DNA from: Chthoniobacterales bacterium
GTDB lineage: Bacteria > Verrucomicrobiota > Verrucomicrobiia > Chthoniobacterales > JACTMZ01
Assembly: GCA_017853515.1 (NCBI GenBank)
Contig: JAFMJK010000028.1
Coordinates: 1-14,759, forward strand
Length of the DNA: 14,759 bases
Reading direction: 5' to 3'
Both the position numbers and the translations under genes were made by a program. Position 1 is the first letter of the stretch. Each line of letters opens with the position of its first letter. Shown one piece after another: positions 6,605 to 13,715 of this stretch. The notes below the pieces were generated by a model. It was not told the DNA's origin and ran no database searches. It saw nothing but the letters and a program-made list of their open reading frames with translations.

Positions 6605-7732
6605 ATGTCCGCAACGCAACCAAAGACACCTATCGTGAGCGTAGCCCGAGCCGAAAAACCCAAGACCGCATCCAGCCCTGTCGATTACGCCAAGGCTCCG
6701 GTCAACGCCAACCTGACGCCCGAGCAGAAGCTCGGCTTCCTTGCCGACATGCTGCGCATCCGCCGCTTCGAGCAGGCATCGCTCAAACTTTACCAGCAGG
6801 GGAAAATGGGCGGGTTCCTCCATCTTTACATCGGCCAGGAATCCGTTGCCGTCGGCACCTGCGCGCTCATGGGTCCGAACGACCACGCCATCACCGCTTA
6901 CCGCGATCACGGCCACGCGCTCGTCGTCGGCATGTCGATGAACGAATGCATGGCCGAGCTTCTCGGCAAAGCGACCGGTTGCTCGAAGGGCAAGGGCGGG
7001 TCGATGCACTTTTTCGCGCCGGACAAACGCTACTGGGGCGGACACGGCATCGTCGCCGGACAAACCCCTCTCGGTCTCGGCATAGCCTTCGCGCTGAAAT
7101 ACAAGGGGCTCAAAGGTTGCTGTCTCGCTTACCTGGGCGACGGCGCGGTCAACCAGGGTGTTTTCCACGAATCGCTCAACCTCGCTTCGCTCTGGAATAT
7201 CCCGGTGGTCTACATCATCGAGAACAACCAATACTCCATGGGAACCAGCCTCGCGCGCTCCTCGGCGATCAAATCCTGCCTGGCCGAGCGGGCCGCGGGT
7301 TATGACATGGATTGGGACCTCGTCAACGGCGAGAATCTATACGAAGTGCGGGCCAAAACATGGGATGCGATGGAACGCGCCCGCGAGAAGTGCAAACCGT
7401 GCGTGCTCGAGATCGATACCTACCGCTACTACGGACACTCGGTCGCCGACGCCAACGCCAAGAAATACCGCTCGCCCGAAGAAATCGAATTCTACAAACA
7501 GAACCACGACCCGATCACGCTGTGGGAAAACCGCCTCAAGGAGGAGGGGGTGGCGACCGATGAGATCATCGCCAAGATCGACAAAGCCGCGAAGGAAGAA
7601 ACCGCCGCGTCCGTGCAGTTCGCCGAAGACAGTCCGTTCCCCGAGGTGCAGGACATCTTCGACGACATCTACTACGAGGTCGACATGGGCACCGAAGCCG
7701 GCAAAACCGGCCGCCACTTCTTCAACGACTAG
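6605..7732 (+). CDS. pdhA: Pyruvate dehydrogenase E1 component, alpha subunit
   Basis: 375 residues from ATG at 6605 (MSATQPKTPIVS); an in-frame ATG at 6503 would add 34 odd residues. With PdhB it forms the thiamine-diphosphate E1 heterotetramer that decarboxylates pyruvate and acetylates the E2 lipoyl group. Visible: RRFEQASLKLYQQGKMGGFLH, YIGQESVAVG, TAYRDHGHAL, CSKGKGGSMHFF, HGIVAGQTPLGLGIAFA, and the ThDP/Mg motif starting GDGAVNQG (residues 178-185) and ending in IIENN at 207-208. YRYYGHSVADANAKKYRS matches the loop phosphorylated in mitochondrial E1alpha. The KGGSMHFF form favours pyruvate over branched-chain substrates. It is first in pdhA-pdhB-pdhC; the 46-base gap to pdhB holds a heptamer array. 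No Shine-Dalgarno sequence is evident. Confidence 0.96.
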   Translation: MSATQPKTPIVSVARAEKPKTASSPVDYAKAPVNANLTPEQKLGFLADMLRIRRFEQASLKLYQQGKMGGFLHLYIGQESVAVGTCALMGPNDHAITAYRDHGHALVVGMSMNECMAELLGKATGCSKGKGGSMHFFAPDKRYWGGHGIVAGQTPLGLGIAFALKYKGLKGCCLAYLGDGAVNQGVFHESLNLASLWNIPVVYIIENNQYSMGTSLARSSAIKSCLAERAAGYDMDWDLVNGENLYEVRAKTWDAMERAREKCKPCVLEIDTYRYYGHSVADANAKKYRSPEEIEFYKQNHDPITLWENRLKEEGVATDEIIAKIDKAAKEETAASVQFAEDSPFPEVQDIFDDIYYEVDMGTEAGKTGRHFFND

Positions 7733-7744
7733 GTCTTACATTTC

Positions 7745-7772
7745 TTCCTTCATCCTTCTCACTTCATCCTTT
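7745..7772. repeat. Degenerate heptamer array A (pdhA-pdhB gap)
   Basis: Four consecutive 7-base units of form NNCNTTY: TTCCTTC, ATCCTTC, TCACTTC and ATCCTTT. The array is pure pyrimidine except for scattered A. It ends six bases before the pdhB ATG, where a ribosome binding site would normally be. Unit TCACTTC also occurs in array B. Confidence 0.6.
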
Positions 7773-7778
7773 CCCGCG

Positions 7779-8753
7779 ATGCCCGTCATCACCTACCGCC
7801 AAGCCCTCAACGACGCCTTCGCCGAGGAACTCGAGCGCGACGAAAATGTTTTCCTCATGGGCGAGGAAGTCGCCGAATACAACGGCGCCTACAAGGTCAC
7901 CGAAGGATTGTGGAAACGTTTCGGCGACAAACGCGTCATCGACACGCCGATCAGCGAAGCGGGATTCATCGGTCTCGGGGTGGGGGCGGCCATGATGGGA
8001 CTGCGCCCGGTCATGGAACTCATGTTCTGGAGTTTCGCCTACGTCGCCTACGACCAGATCATCAACAACGCCGGTTGCGTGCGCTACATGTCGGGAGGAC
8101 TGATCAATTGCCCGCTCGTCATCCGCGGTCCGGCCAACGGCGGCACCAATGTCGGTGCCACCCACTCGCACACGCCGGAAAACTTTTTCGCCAACACACC
8201 GGGATTGAAAGTCGTCTGCCCCGCCACGCCCTACGACGCCAAGGGTCTCATGAAGACCGCCATCCGCGACAACGATCCGGTGTGCTTCATGGAAAACACC
8301 CTCCTCTACGGCGACCAGGGTGAAGTTCCGGAAGGCGAATACCTCATCCCCATCGGCGTGGCCGACGTGAAACGCGAAGGCACCGACGTGTCGCTCATCG
8401 CCCACGGACGCGCCGTGCTGACCTCGCTCGCCGCCGCGCACCGCCTTCACGAGGAATTCAACATCTCCGCCGAAGTCGTCGACCTCCGCAGCATCCGTCC
8501 GCTCGACGAGCAAACCATCCTCGACAGCGTGCGCAAAACGCACCGCGCCGTTCTCGTCGACGAGAACAAGCCCTTCTGCGGCGTCTCCTCGCAGATCGCC
8601 ACCATGATCCAGGAACACGCTTTCGACGATCTCGACGCGCCCATCCAACGTGTCTGCTCGCTCGACGCGCCGGCCATCTACAGTCCCCCGATCGAAAAGC
8701 AGCAACTCCCCACCGCCGACCGCGTCATCCAAAAAGTCCTCGCTGTCTGCTGA
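7779..8753 (+). CDS. pdhB: Pyruvate dehydrogenase E1 component, beta subunit
   Basis: 324 residues from ATG at 7779 (MPVITYRQALNDAFAEEL). The reading frame is open far upstream, over pdhA, but only this start matches the family. Seen: FLMGEEVAEYNGAYKVTEGL, DTPISEAGFIGLGVGAAMMG with Glu60, the residue that activates ThDP, then FAYVAYDQIINNAGCVRYMSGG, HTPENFFANTPGLKVVCPAT, and the C-terminal VVDLRSIRPLD and VDENKPFCGVSSQI. There is no N-terminal lipoyl domain, unlike alphaproteobacterial PdhB, so the complex relies on the single lipoyl domain of PdhC. The 48-base gap to pdhC carries heptamer array B. No Shine-Dalgarno sequence is visible; the upstream bases are pyrimidine-rich. Confidence 0.97.
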   Translation: MPVITYRQALNDAFAEELERDENVFLMGEEVAEYNGAYKVTEGLWKRFGDKRVIDTPISEAGFIGLGVGAAMMGLRPVMELMFWSFAYVAYDQIINNAGCVRYMSGGLINCPLVIRGPANGGTNVGATHSHTPENFFANTPGLKVVCPATPYDAKGLMKTAIRDNDPVCFMENTLLYGDQGEVPEGEYLIPIGVADVKREGTDVSLIAHGRAVLTSLAAAHRLHEEFNISAEVVDLRSIRPLDEQTILDSVRKTHRAVLVDENKPFCGVSSQIATMIQEHAFDDLDAPIQRVCSLDAPAIYSPPIEKQQLPTADRVIQKVLAVC

Positions 8754-8760
8754 CGATTTT

Positions 8761-8795
8761 TCACTCGTCACTCGTCACTTCTCACTCTTCACTTT
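8761..8795. repeat. Degenerate heptamer array B (pdhB-pdhC gap)
   Basis: Five consecutive 7-base units, all beginning TCACT; the last two bases vary (CG, CG, TC, CT, TT). It is the most regular array in the window and ends six bases before the pdhC ATG, the same offset as array A before pdhB. Confidence 0.8.
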
Positions 8796-8801
8796 CCGTC
8801 C

Positions 8802-10055
8802 ATGCCCGCCGTCACCATGCCCAAACTGAGCGACACGATGCTCGAGGGGACGCTCGTCAAATGGCGCAAAAAGAAAGGCGATAAAGTCGAAGTCGGGGAC
8901 ATCCTGGCCGAGGTCGAAACGGACAAAGCCACGATGGAAATGGAATCGTTCGACGACGGAACGATCAGCGAGCTGTATGTCGAGGAAGGCGCCGTGATCA
9001 AAGTCGGCGACCGGATCGCCCTCATTCTCGGCGACGGTGAAACCGCCGACAGCGCCGCCAAAGCCAAACCCGCCGCGGCGGAAAAGAAAACTTCCGCGCC
9101 CGCCGCAACAACCGCGCCCGCCGCGAAAATTCCCGCGGCCCCCGCACCGCGCGGCGCCGCACCGGCTGCCAATGGACGCATCAAAGCCTCCCCGCTGGCC
9201 CGCAAGATCGCCGCATCCCGCGGCGTGAACCTTTCCGCTCTCGCCGGCACCGGACCCGGCGGACGCATCGTGAGGAAGGATGTCGAAACAGCCCCGACCG
9301 GAGGGGTGGGGGGATCGGTTTCCGCCGCGCCCGCCATCCGCGCCGCCCGCGGCATCGCCGGCGAGGAAAAATCCATCCCGCTCACCGGCATGCGGAAGAC
9401 GATTGCCGAGCGTCTCCTCGCCAGCAAAACCCAGATCCCGCATTTCTATCTCAGCGTGACGATGGACGGCGGACCGCTCATGGCCCTGCGCAAGGAACTC
9501 AATGCCATGGCGGAGAAGGACGGCGGACAAAAGCTCACGGTCAACGATTTCATCCTGCTCGCCGCCGCACGTGCCGCGGCCGAAGTGCCGAAGATCAACG
9601 CGGCCTACGATGGCGATGCCATCATCGAATACAAAGACGTGAACCTCGCCGTCGCCGTGGCCATCGAGGACGGACTGATCACTCCGGTGATCAAAAAGGC
9701 GAGCACACTTTCCCTCCGGGAGGTCAGCGCCCAGATGAAAGAACTCGCGGCCAAGGCGCGCGGCAAAAAACTCAAACCCGAGGAATACCAGGGCGGCACC
9801 ATCACGCTCTCCAGCCTCGGCGGTTACGGCATCGATGATTTTCTGCCCATCATCAACCCGCCGCAGTCCTTCATCCTCGGTGTCGGCGCGATCACCAAGC
9901 AGGCCGTCGTCAACGAGCACGACCAAATCGTCATCGGACACCGCCTCGTCATTTCGGGCAGCGGTGATCACCGCGTGGTCGACGGCGCCGTGGCCGCGGA
10001 ATACATGAACGCCCTCCGCCGCCTCGTCGAAAAACCGGCGCTGCTTCTTCTCTGA
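8802..10055 (+). CDS. pdhC: Pyruvate dehydrogenase E2 component, dihydrolipoyl acetyltransferase
   Basis: 417 residues. E2 forms the core of the complex, takes the acetyl group from E1 on a lipoyl-lysine and passes it to CoA. Domains: one lipoyl domain (1-77, lipoylated Lys42 in ETDKATMEMESF); a flexible Ala/Pro/Lys linker (about 81-125); the peripheral subunit-binding domain (about 128-162, KASPLARKIAASRGVNLSAL and GTGPGGRIVRKDV), which docks E1 and/or E3; a second short linker; and the catalytic domain from about 190 to the end, with the active-site DHRVVDG motif (His390, Asp394). VTMPKLSDTMLEGTLVKW is typical of pyruvate rather than 2-oxoglutarate E2. It is third gene of the pdh run and 62 bases upstream of rluE. 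Confidence 0.97.
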   Translation: MPAVTMPKLSDTMLEGTLVKWRKKKGDKVEVGDILAEVETDKATMEMESFDDGTISELYVEEGAVIKVGDRIALILGDGETADSAAKAKPAAAEKKTSAPAATTAPAAKIPAAPAPRGAAPAANGRIKASPLARKIAASRGVNLSALAGTGPGGRIVRKDVETAPTGGVGGSVSAAPAIRAARGIAGEEKSIPLTGMRKTIAERLLASKTQIPHFYLSVTMDGGPLMALRKELNAMAEKDGGQKLTVNDFILLAAARAAAEVPKINAAYDGDAIIEYKDVNLAVAVAIEDGLITPVIKKASTLSLREVSAQMKELAAKARGKKLKPEEYQGGTITLSSLGGYGIDDFLPIINPPQSFILGVGAITKQAVVNEHDQIVIGHRLVISGSGDHRVVDGAVAAEYMNALRRLVEKPALLLL

Positions 10056-10087
10056 CGTTTGGCGTTGTTTCAGTTCTGTCTTTCTGG

Positions 10088-10122
10088 CTGAAAACTGCAG
10101 ACTGAACACTGCCAACTGTGCT
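10088..10122. repeat. Degenerate heptamer array C (pdhC-rluE gap, covers the rluE start)
   Basis: Five consecutive 7-base units all starting CTG: CTGAAAA, CTGCAGA, CTGAACA, CTGCCAA and CTGTGCT. The GTG start of rluE (10118) is inside the fifth unit, and an in-frame stop (10103-10105) is inside the third. Confidence 0.7.
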
Positions 10123-10696
10123 TTTAGCACTGAACAAACCCTACGGCGTCCTCTCGCAGTTCACGCCGGATCATCCCGGACAACGCACGCTGTCCGAATT
10201 TGCTCTCCCGAAGCACGTCTACGCCCTCGGGCGCCTCGACCGCGACAGCGAAGGCCTGCTTCTTCTTTCCGACGAGCCCGGCTTGAACACCAAGCTCCTT
10301 GATCCGAAAAACGCGCACGCGCGCACCTATTGGGCACAAGTGGAAGGGGAGGTGACCGAAAGCGCGCTGCAAAAATTGCGCACCGGCGTGGTGATCGAAG
10401 GACGCAAAACCCTTCCCGCCGAAGCCAAACTGATCCATCCCGACCTTCCCCCGCGCGATCCACCCATTCGCGAACGGAGAAATATTCCCACCAGTTGGCT
10501 CGAACTGTCCCTGCACGAAGGCCGCAACCGCCAGGTGCGCAAAATGACCGCTAGCGTCAACTTCCCGACCCTCCGCCTCATCCGCGTCACCATCGGCCAA
10601 TTCCGTCTCCCTCCAGACCTCGCCGCCGGCCAGTGGCGCGAACTCACCGCAAACGAGCGGGCCCGAATCTTCTCAAATCTCCAATTTCAAATCTGA
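10118..10696 (+). CDS. rluE: 23S rRNA pseudouridine synthase, RluE-like
   Basis: 192 residues. RsuA/RluE-type synthases isomerise a uridine in rRNA; E. coli RluE acts on U2457 of 23S rRNA. The catalytic motif GRLDRDSEGLLLL has Asp41. The match to RluE rather than RsuA or RluF is strong: ALNKPYGVLSQFTPD, RDPPIRERRNIPTSWLEL, HEGRNRQVRKMTA and FPTLRLIRVTIGQFRL. There is no N-terminal S4 domain, as in RluE. The start is GTG at 10118: an in-frame TGA at 10103 lies just upstream and the conserved core begins at codon 3, so little else is possible. Both ends lie in heptamer arrays (C and E); the last seven residues, SNLQFQI, are encoded by array E. It may be transcribed with pdhABC. Confidence 0.93.
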   Translation: MLLALNKPYGVLSQFTPDHPGQRTLSEFALPKHVYALGRLDRDSEGLLLLSDEPGLNTKLLDPKNAHARTYWAQVEGEVTESALQKLRTGVVIEGRKTLPAEAKLIHPDLPPRDPPIRERRNIPTSWLELSLHEGRNRQVRKMTASVNFPTLRLIRVTIGQFRLPPDLAAGQWRELTANERARIFSNLQFQI

Positions 10697-10700
10697 AATT
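10673..10700. repeat. Degenerate heptamer array E (covers the rluE stop)
   Basis: Four consecutive 7-base units: TCAAATC, TCCAATT, TCAAATC and TGAAATT. It begins inside rluE, supplies its last codons and its TGA (10694-10696), and ends four bases beyond. Confidence 0.6.
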
Positions 10701-10725
10701 CCCGGCTTCCCTTCCTCCCTCCCGC

Positions 10726-11517
10726 TCACTTCCCCTGACACTCCGGACACCACGCCGTCGTCCGGCCCCCGATCGTCGCGCGCATCAAAATCGCGCCATC
10801 CCTCGGACACTTTCCTCCCCGCCGCCAGCGGTGCCGGAACAACCATGAAGTGGGCGGCCGCCCGTATTTGTCGCCGATGATTTTCAACGCATCACGGCAC
10901 AGTTGCTTCGTCTCGCGCCAAAACATTTCACCTTCTTCCTCGTCGAGCGTTCCCGCTTTGCGCGCGGGATGGAACTTGCACCGCCAAAGGATTTCATCGG
11001 CCATCCAATTGCCCACGCCCGGAAACCGCTCTTGCTGCAACAACACCGCCTTGAGCGGACTTCCCTTTCTCCGCCGCAAATAATCCGCCACCGCCTTGAG
11101 GGTGAAACTCCTCGATACCACCTCGGGCGGAAGGGACGTCCACCACGCCGGTTCGGTGCTCGCCTCGAACTTCAACGCCCCGAACATCCGCGCATCGCGG
11201 AAAACAAGCGACCGCCTCTCTTGCCGGATGACCAAGTGGTCATGCTTCCCCGGCTCATGATCCCCCTTCTTGACGAGCAATTTCCCCGTCATCCCCAAGT
11301 GCAGCCCCAAGCTCGCCTCCCCGAAAACAAAACGCATCTGTTTTCCTTTCGTTTCGATGCCCGTCAGCCTTTTTCCCTTCAGTCCGCGCCGAATTTGCGC
11401 CGGATCCGCCGTGCGGTAAATCCGCGCCCGGTCCCGGCAAACCACCTCGACGACCCTATCCCCGAGCCCCGGCGCCCACTTCTTGGAATAAAAAGCCACC
11501 TCGGCGAGCTCCGGCAT
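10726..11517 (-). CDS. mutM: Fpg/Nei-family formamidopyrimidine-DNA glycosylase with altered zinc finger
   Basis: 263 residues (E. coli Fpg 269). Base-excision-repair enzyme that removes oxidised purines such as 8-oxoguanine and cuts the abasic site. The N-terminal nucleophile is Pro2 in MPELAEV (the usual form is MPELPEV), followed by Glu3. Other expected residues are present: Lys59 in TKGKQM, Met76 in HLGMTG, Arg110 and Phe112 in DARMFG, Asn170 in FPGVGNWMADEILWR, and Arg252 in the finger. The C-terminal zinc finger is odd: ligands appear as C237-x2-D240 and C257-x2-C260, so one of four cysteines is Asp. Fpg versus Nei-like specificity cannot be decided by eye. It lies on the strand opposite its neighbours, between rluE and lpdA. 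AGGA upstream is a weak ribosome binding site. Confidence 0.9.
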   Translation of the reverse strand: MPELAEVAFYSKKWAPGLGDRVVEVVCRDRARIYRTADPAQIRRGLKGKRLTGIETKGKQMRFVFGEASLGLHLGMTGKLLVKKGDHEPGKHDHLVIRQERRSLVFRDARMFGALKFEASTEPAWWTSLPPEVVSRSFTLKAVADYLRRRKGSPLKAVLLQQERFPGVGNWMADEILWRCKFHPARKAGTLDEEEGEMFWRETKQLCRDALKIIGDKYGRPPTSWLFRHRWRRGGKCPRDGAILMRATIGGRTTAWCPECQGK

Positions 11518-11538
11518 GCCCGGATCCTAACGCCTTTG

Positions 11539-11566
11539 CTGAAAACTGAACACCGAACACGGAAAA
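11539..11566. repeat. Degenerate heptamer array D (fpg-lpdA gap)
   Basis: Four consecutive 7-base units: CTGAAAA, CTGAACA, CCGAACA and CGGAAAA. The first two are identical to units of array C, so C and D are copies of one repeat type. It lies in the 108-base gap between the divergent fpg and lpdA starts. Confidence 0.65.
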
Positions 11567-11625
11567 CTTTTCCTTTCCGTTCCTTCTTGAGCCTACCGCG
11601 CTAAAAAAGCATTCTACGCGACCTT

Positions 11626-13002
11626 ATGGCTTACGATCTCATCGTGGTTGGCGGCGGCCCCGCCGGATATGTCGGCGCGATCCGCGCCGCCCAGCTCGGC
11701 AAAAAAGTGGCGTGCGTCGAAATGGACCGCGCCGGCGGCACCTGCCTCAACTGGGGCTGCATCCCGACCAAGTCGCTCCTCCGCAACGCCGAACTTTACC
11801 AGCTGATGAGCAAACATGCCGGCGAGTTCGGCATGACGTTCGACAAACTTTCCTTTGATTGGACCAAAGTGATCAGCCGGAGCCGCGGCGTGGCCGACAA
11901 ACTGGCCGGCGGCATCGAGATGCTCTTCAAGAAAAACAAAGTCGATTACATCCGCGGCAGCGGAGCCGTGCCGAAGGCCGGCGTGGTCGAAGTGACAGAC
12001 AAAGACGGCAAAAAAACCACCCACACCGCCTCGAAAATTCTCGTCACCACCGGCGTCGTCTCGCGCGAAATGCCCGGCTTCCCCTTCAACGGCAAAAGCG
12101 TCATCGGCAGCAAACAAGCCATGGTCCTGCCCGAGCAACCGAAGGAAATCATCATCATCGGCGCCGGCGCCATCGGCATCGAGTTCGCCTATTTCTTCAA
12201 CGCCTTCGGAACGAAGGTCACCGTGGTCGAAATGATGCCCAACATCCTCCCGGTCGAGGACACGGACGTCTCCGTCGCCCTGGAAAAATCGCTGACCAAA
12301 CAAGGCATCCGCATCCTCACGGGAACCAAAGTCGAAAAAGCCGAAGCCACGCACAAAGGCGTCAAACTGACCGTCAGCGGCAAAGCGAACGAAACCCTCG
12401 AGGCGCCGTTCGCCCTCGTGGCCATCGGCGTCACGCCGCTCATGCCCGAAGGACTCAAGGTGAACCTCGATCCGAAAGGATGGATCCAAACCAACGACCG
12501 CTACGAGACATCCGTGCGCGGAGTCTTCGCCGCGGGCGATATCATCGGACCCCCGTGGCTCGCCCACGTCGCCAGCTTCGAGGCCATCCAGGCGGTCGAA
12601 GGAATGTTCGCCGGCAAATCGCCGCGCAAAGTCACCGTCTTCCCGGGCTGCACCTACTGCGAACCCCAAGTGGCCAGCGTCGGCATGACCGAACGCGCCG
12701 CGAAGGAAAAGGGCCTCAAATACAAAGTCGGCAAATTCCCCTTCATGGCCAGCGGCAAAGCGCTTGCCGTGGGCGAAAGCGAGGGGTTCGTCAAAATCAT
12801 CTTCGGCGAACCGCACGGCGAAATCCTCGGCGCGCACATCATCGGCGCCCACGCCACGGAAATGATCGCCGAGCTGGGCCTGGCCATCGAGATGGAGGCA
12901 ACGCACGAAGAGCTCATCACGACCATCCACGCGCATCCCACGCTCAGCGAATCCGTGCACGAAGCCGCCGAGCAATCCCGCGGCCACGCCATCCACATCT
13001 GA
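11626..13002 (+). CDS. lpdA: Dihydrolipoamide dehydrogenase (E3)
   Basis: 458 residues. FAD-dependent enzyme that reoxidises dihydrolipoyl-E2 with NAD+; it serves PDH and often also the 2-oxoglutarate and glycine-cleavage systems. Seen: FAD motif LIVVGGGPAGYVGAIRAAQLG at the N-terminus; redox disulfide Cys40/Cys45 in GGTCLNWGCIPTKS; NAD-binding motif IIIIGAGAIGIEFAYFF about residue 170-190; second FAD-contact ATG-like block in GVFAAGDIIG; and the catalytic His437-Glu442 pair in HAHPTLSESVHEAAEQ. It lies 1.6 kb after pdhC, separated by rluE and the reverse-oriented fpg, so it needs its own promoter, presumably in 11518-11625. TTGAGC at 11587 with a poor -10 is the best I see. It has no Shine-Dalgarno sequence. 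Confidence 0.97.
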   Translation: MAYDLIVVGGGPAGYVGAIRAAQLGKKVACVEMDRAGGTCLNWGCIPTKSLLRNAELYQLMSKHAGEFGMTFDKLSFDWTKVISRSRGVADKLAGGIEMLFKKNKVDYIRGSGAVPKAGVVEVTDKDGKKTTHTASKILVTTGVVSREMPGFPFNGKSVIGSKQAMVLPEQPKEIIIIGAGAIGIEFAYFFNAFGTKVTVVEMMPNILPVEDTDVSVALEKSLTKQGIRILTGTKVEKAEATHKGVKLTVSGKANETLEAPFALVAIGVTPLMPEGLKVNLDPKGWIQTNDRYETSVRGVFAAGDIIGPPWLAHVASFEAIQAVEGMFAGKSPRKVTVFPGCTYCEPQVASVGMTERAAKEKGLKYKVGKFPFMASGKALAVGESEGFVKIIFGEPHGEILGAHIIGAHATEMIAELGLAIEMEATHEELITTIHAHPTLSESVHEAAEQSRGHAIHI

Positions 13003-13022
13003 CCGGGCGCTGGCGCGGCGGA

Positions 13023-13649
13023 TCAGGGATATGTGGAGAAACTCCGCAGTTTCCTGTCGGCGTCGAAGCGGATAGCCATGTCCGTCTTCATCCCGGTGAC
13101 GGGATGGATGATCCGGTCGAAAAAAACCCAGCGGAAGCCGCCCTCGTTTATGACATTTGGTGATCCCAACACCGCTTGCGCTGTTTCCATGTCGCTTATG
13201 CCGGACGCTTCTGCAGCCTCGACCCATTCGTCGCGCCCATAAGCTGCACCGGCTTTGATCGCGCTGCGGTATTTCTCGCCTTCGCTCAGCGCCGCTGTCG
13301 ATCTCTCGGTCTCCATTCGGGCGCCGGCGGCGTGCTTTTCCCAAGCGAGAAAGAAAATGGCGAATCCCACCGCTACAGCCAGGAGAAAGGCCAGGCGCAG
13401 CGGGGTGTTGTTTTTCTGCCACGGCGGCGGGGGCGGAGGGGCGCTTAATTCGAAGGGAAAAAACGCGTCCTTTTTGATGGCCGAAATTTTGTCCAGATCG
13501 CGCTTCGCCTGGAAATTTTCCCAATCTTCCATTCCCTCGCACCAGTAGAGCATGTCGGTGCCGATTTCTTTTTTGCGCTGCATTTCGTGCAACTGCGCGC
13601 TGGTGAACGGACCGCTCACTTCGCCCTTGTCGCAGAGGTAAACTTGCAC
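13023..13649 (-). CDS. GYF_2-domain membrane protein with BamE-like C-terminus
   Basis: 208 residues from GTG at 13649 (first residues MQVYLCDKGEVSGPF). The N-terminal 48 or so residues match the GYF_2 domain: a short beta start, GPFTSAQLHEM, then TDMLYWCEGMEDWENF. A proline run (APPPPPPW, about 70-77) follows, then one hydrophobic segment (about 84-103, LRLAFLLAVAVGFAIFFLAW), so the GYF part is probably cytoplasmic. The C-terminal part has a helical stretch and then SGISDMETAQAVLGSPN, FRWVFFDRI and AIRFDADRKLRSF. This resembles the BamE/SmpA pattern (helix, lG.P, w.y, Fd.dgkv); the resemblance is by eye only. The function is unknown. It converges on lpdA with a 20-base gap. Confidence 0.8.
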   Translation of the reverse strand: MQVYLCDKGEVSGPFTSAQLHEMQRKKEIGTDMLYWCEGMEDWENFQAKRDLDKISAIKKDAFFPFELSAPPPPPPWQKNNTPLRLAFLLAVAVGFAIFFLAWEKHAAGARMETERSTAALSEGEKYRSAIKAGAAYGRDEWVEAAEASGISDMETAQAVLGSPNVINEGGFRWVFFDRIIHPVTGMKTDMAIRFDADRKLRSFSTYP

Positions 13650-13671
13650 TCCCGAGGACTAGCGCATCGGC

Positions 13672-13697
13672 AAAAAGCCCGTCAAGAGACGCCGGGC
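13672..13697 (-). terminator. Probable intrinsic terminator of the Old Yellow Enzyme gene
   Basis: Read on the minus strand, GCCCG (13697-13693) pairs with CGGGC (13681-13677), followed directly by five T (13676-13672). The loop is 11 bases, or alternatively a 4+3-bp stem with a bulge. It starts 19 bases after the stop at 13716, where a terminator is expected, and separates that gene from the GYF_2 gene. Confidence 0.55.
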
Positions 13698-13715
13698 GCG
13701 CTTGAGCCGTGCCTA

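Noticed and set aside
9568..9573. CACGTG core inside pdhC as a fourth parS
   Set aside because: The flanks (GCACGTGC) do not match GTTCCACGTGGAAC beyond the six-base core.
8775..10130. A 451-codon minus-strand open frame opposite pdhC
   Set aside because: The sense strand encodes a full E2 with lipoyl, binding and catalytic domains. The antisense translation has no recognisable motif.
7745..11566. Heptamer arrays as a CRISPR array or as transcription factor sites
   Set aside because: Units are only 7 bases, directly adjacent with no spacers, and differ in core sequence from array to array.
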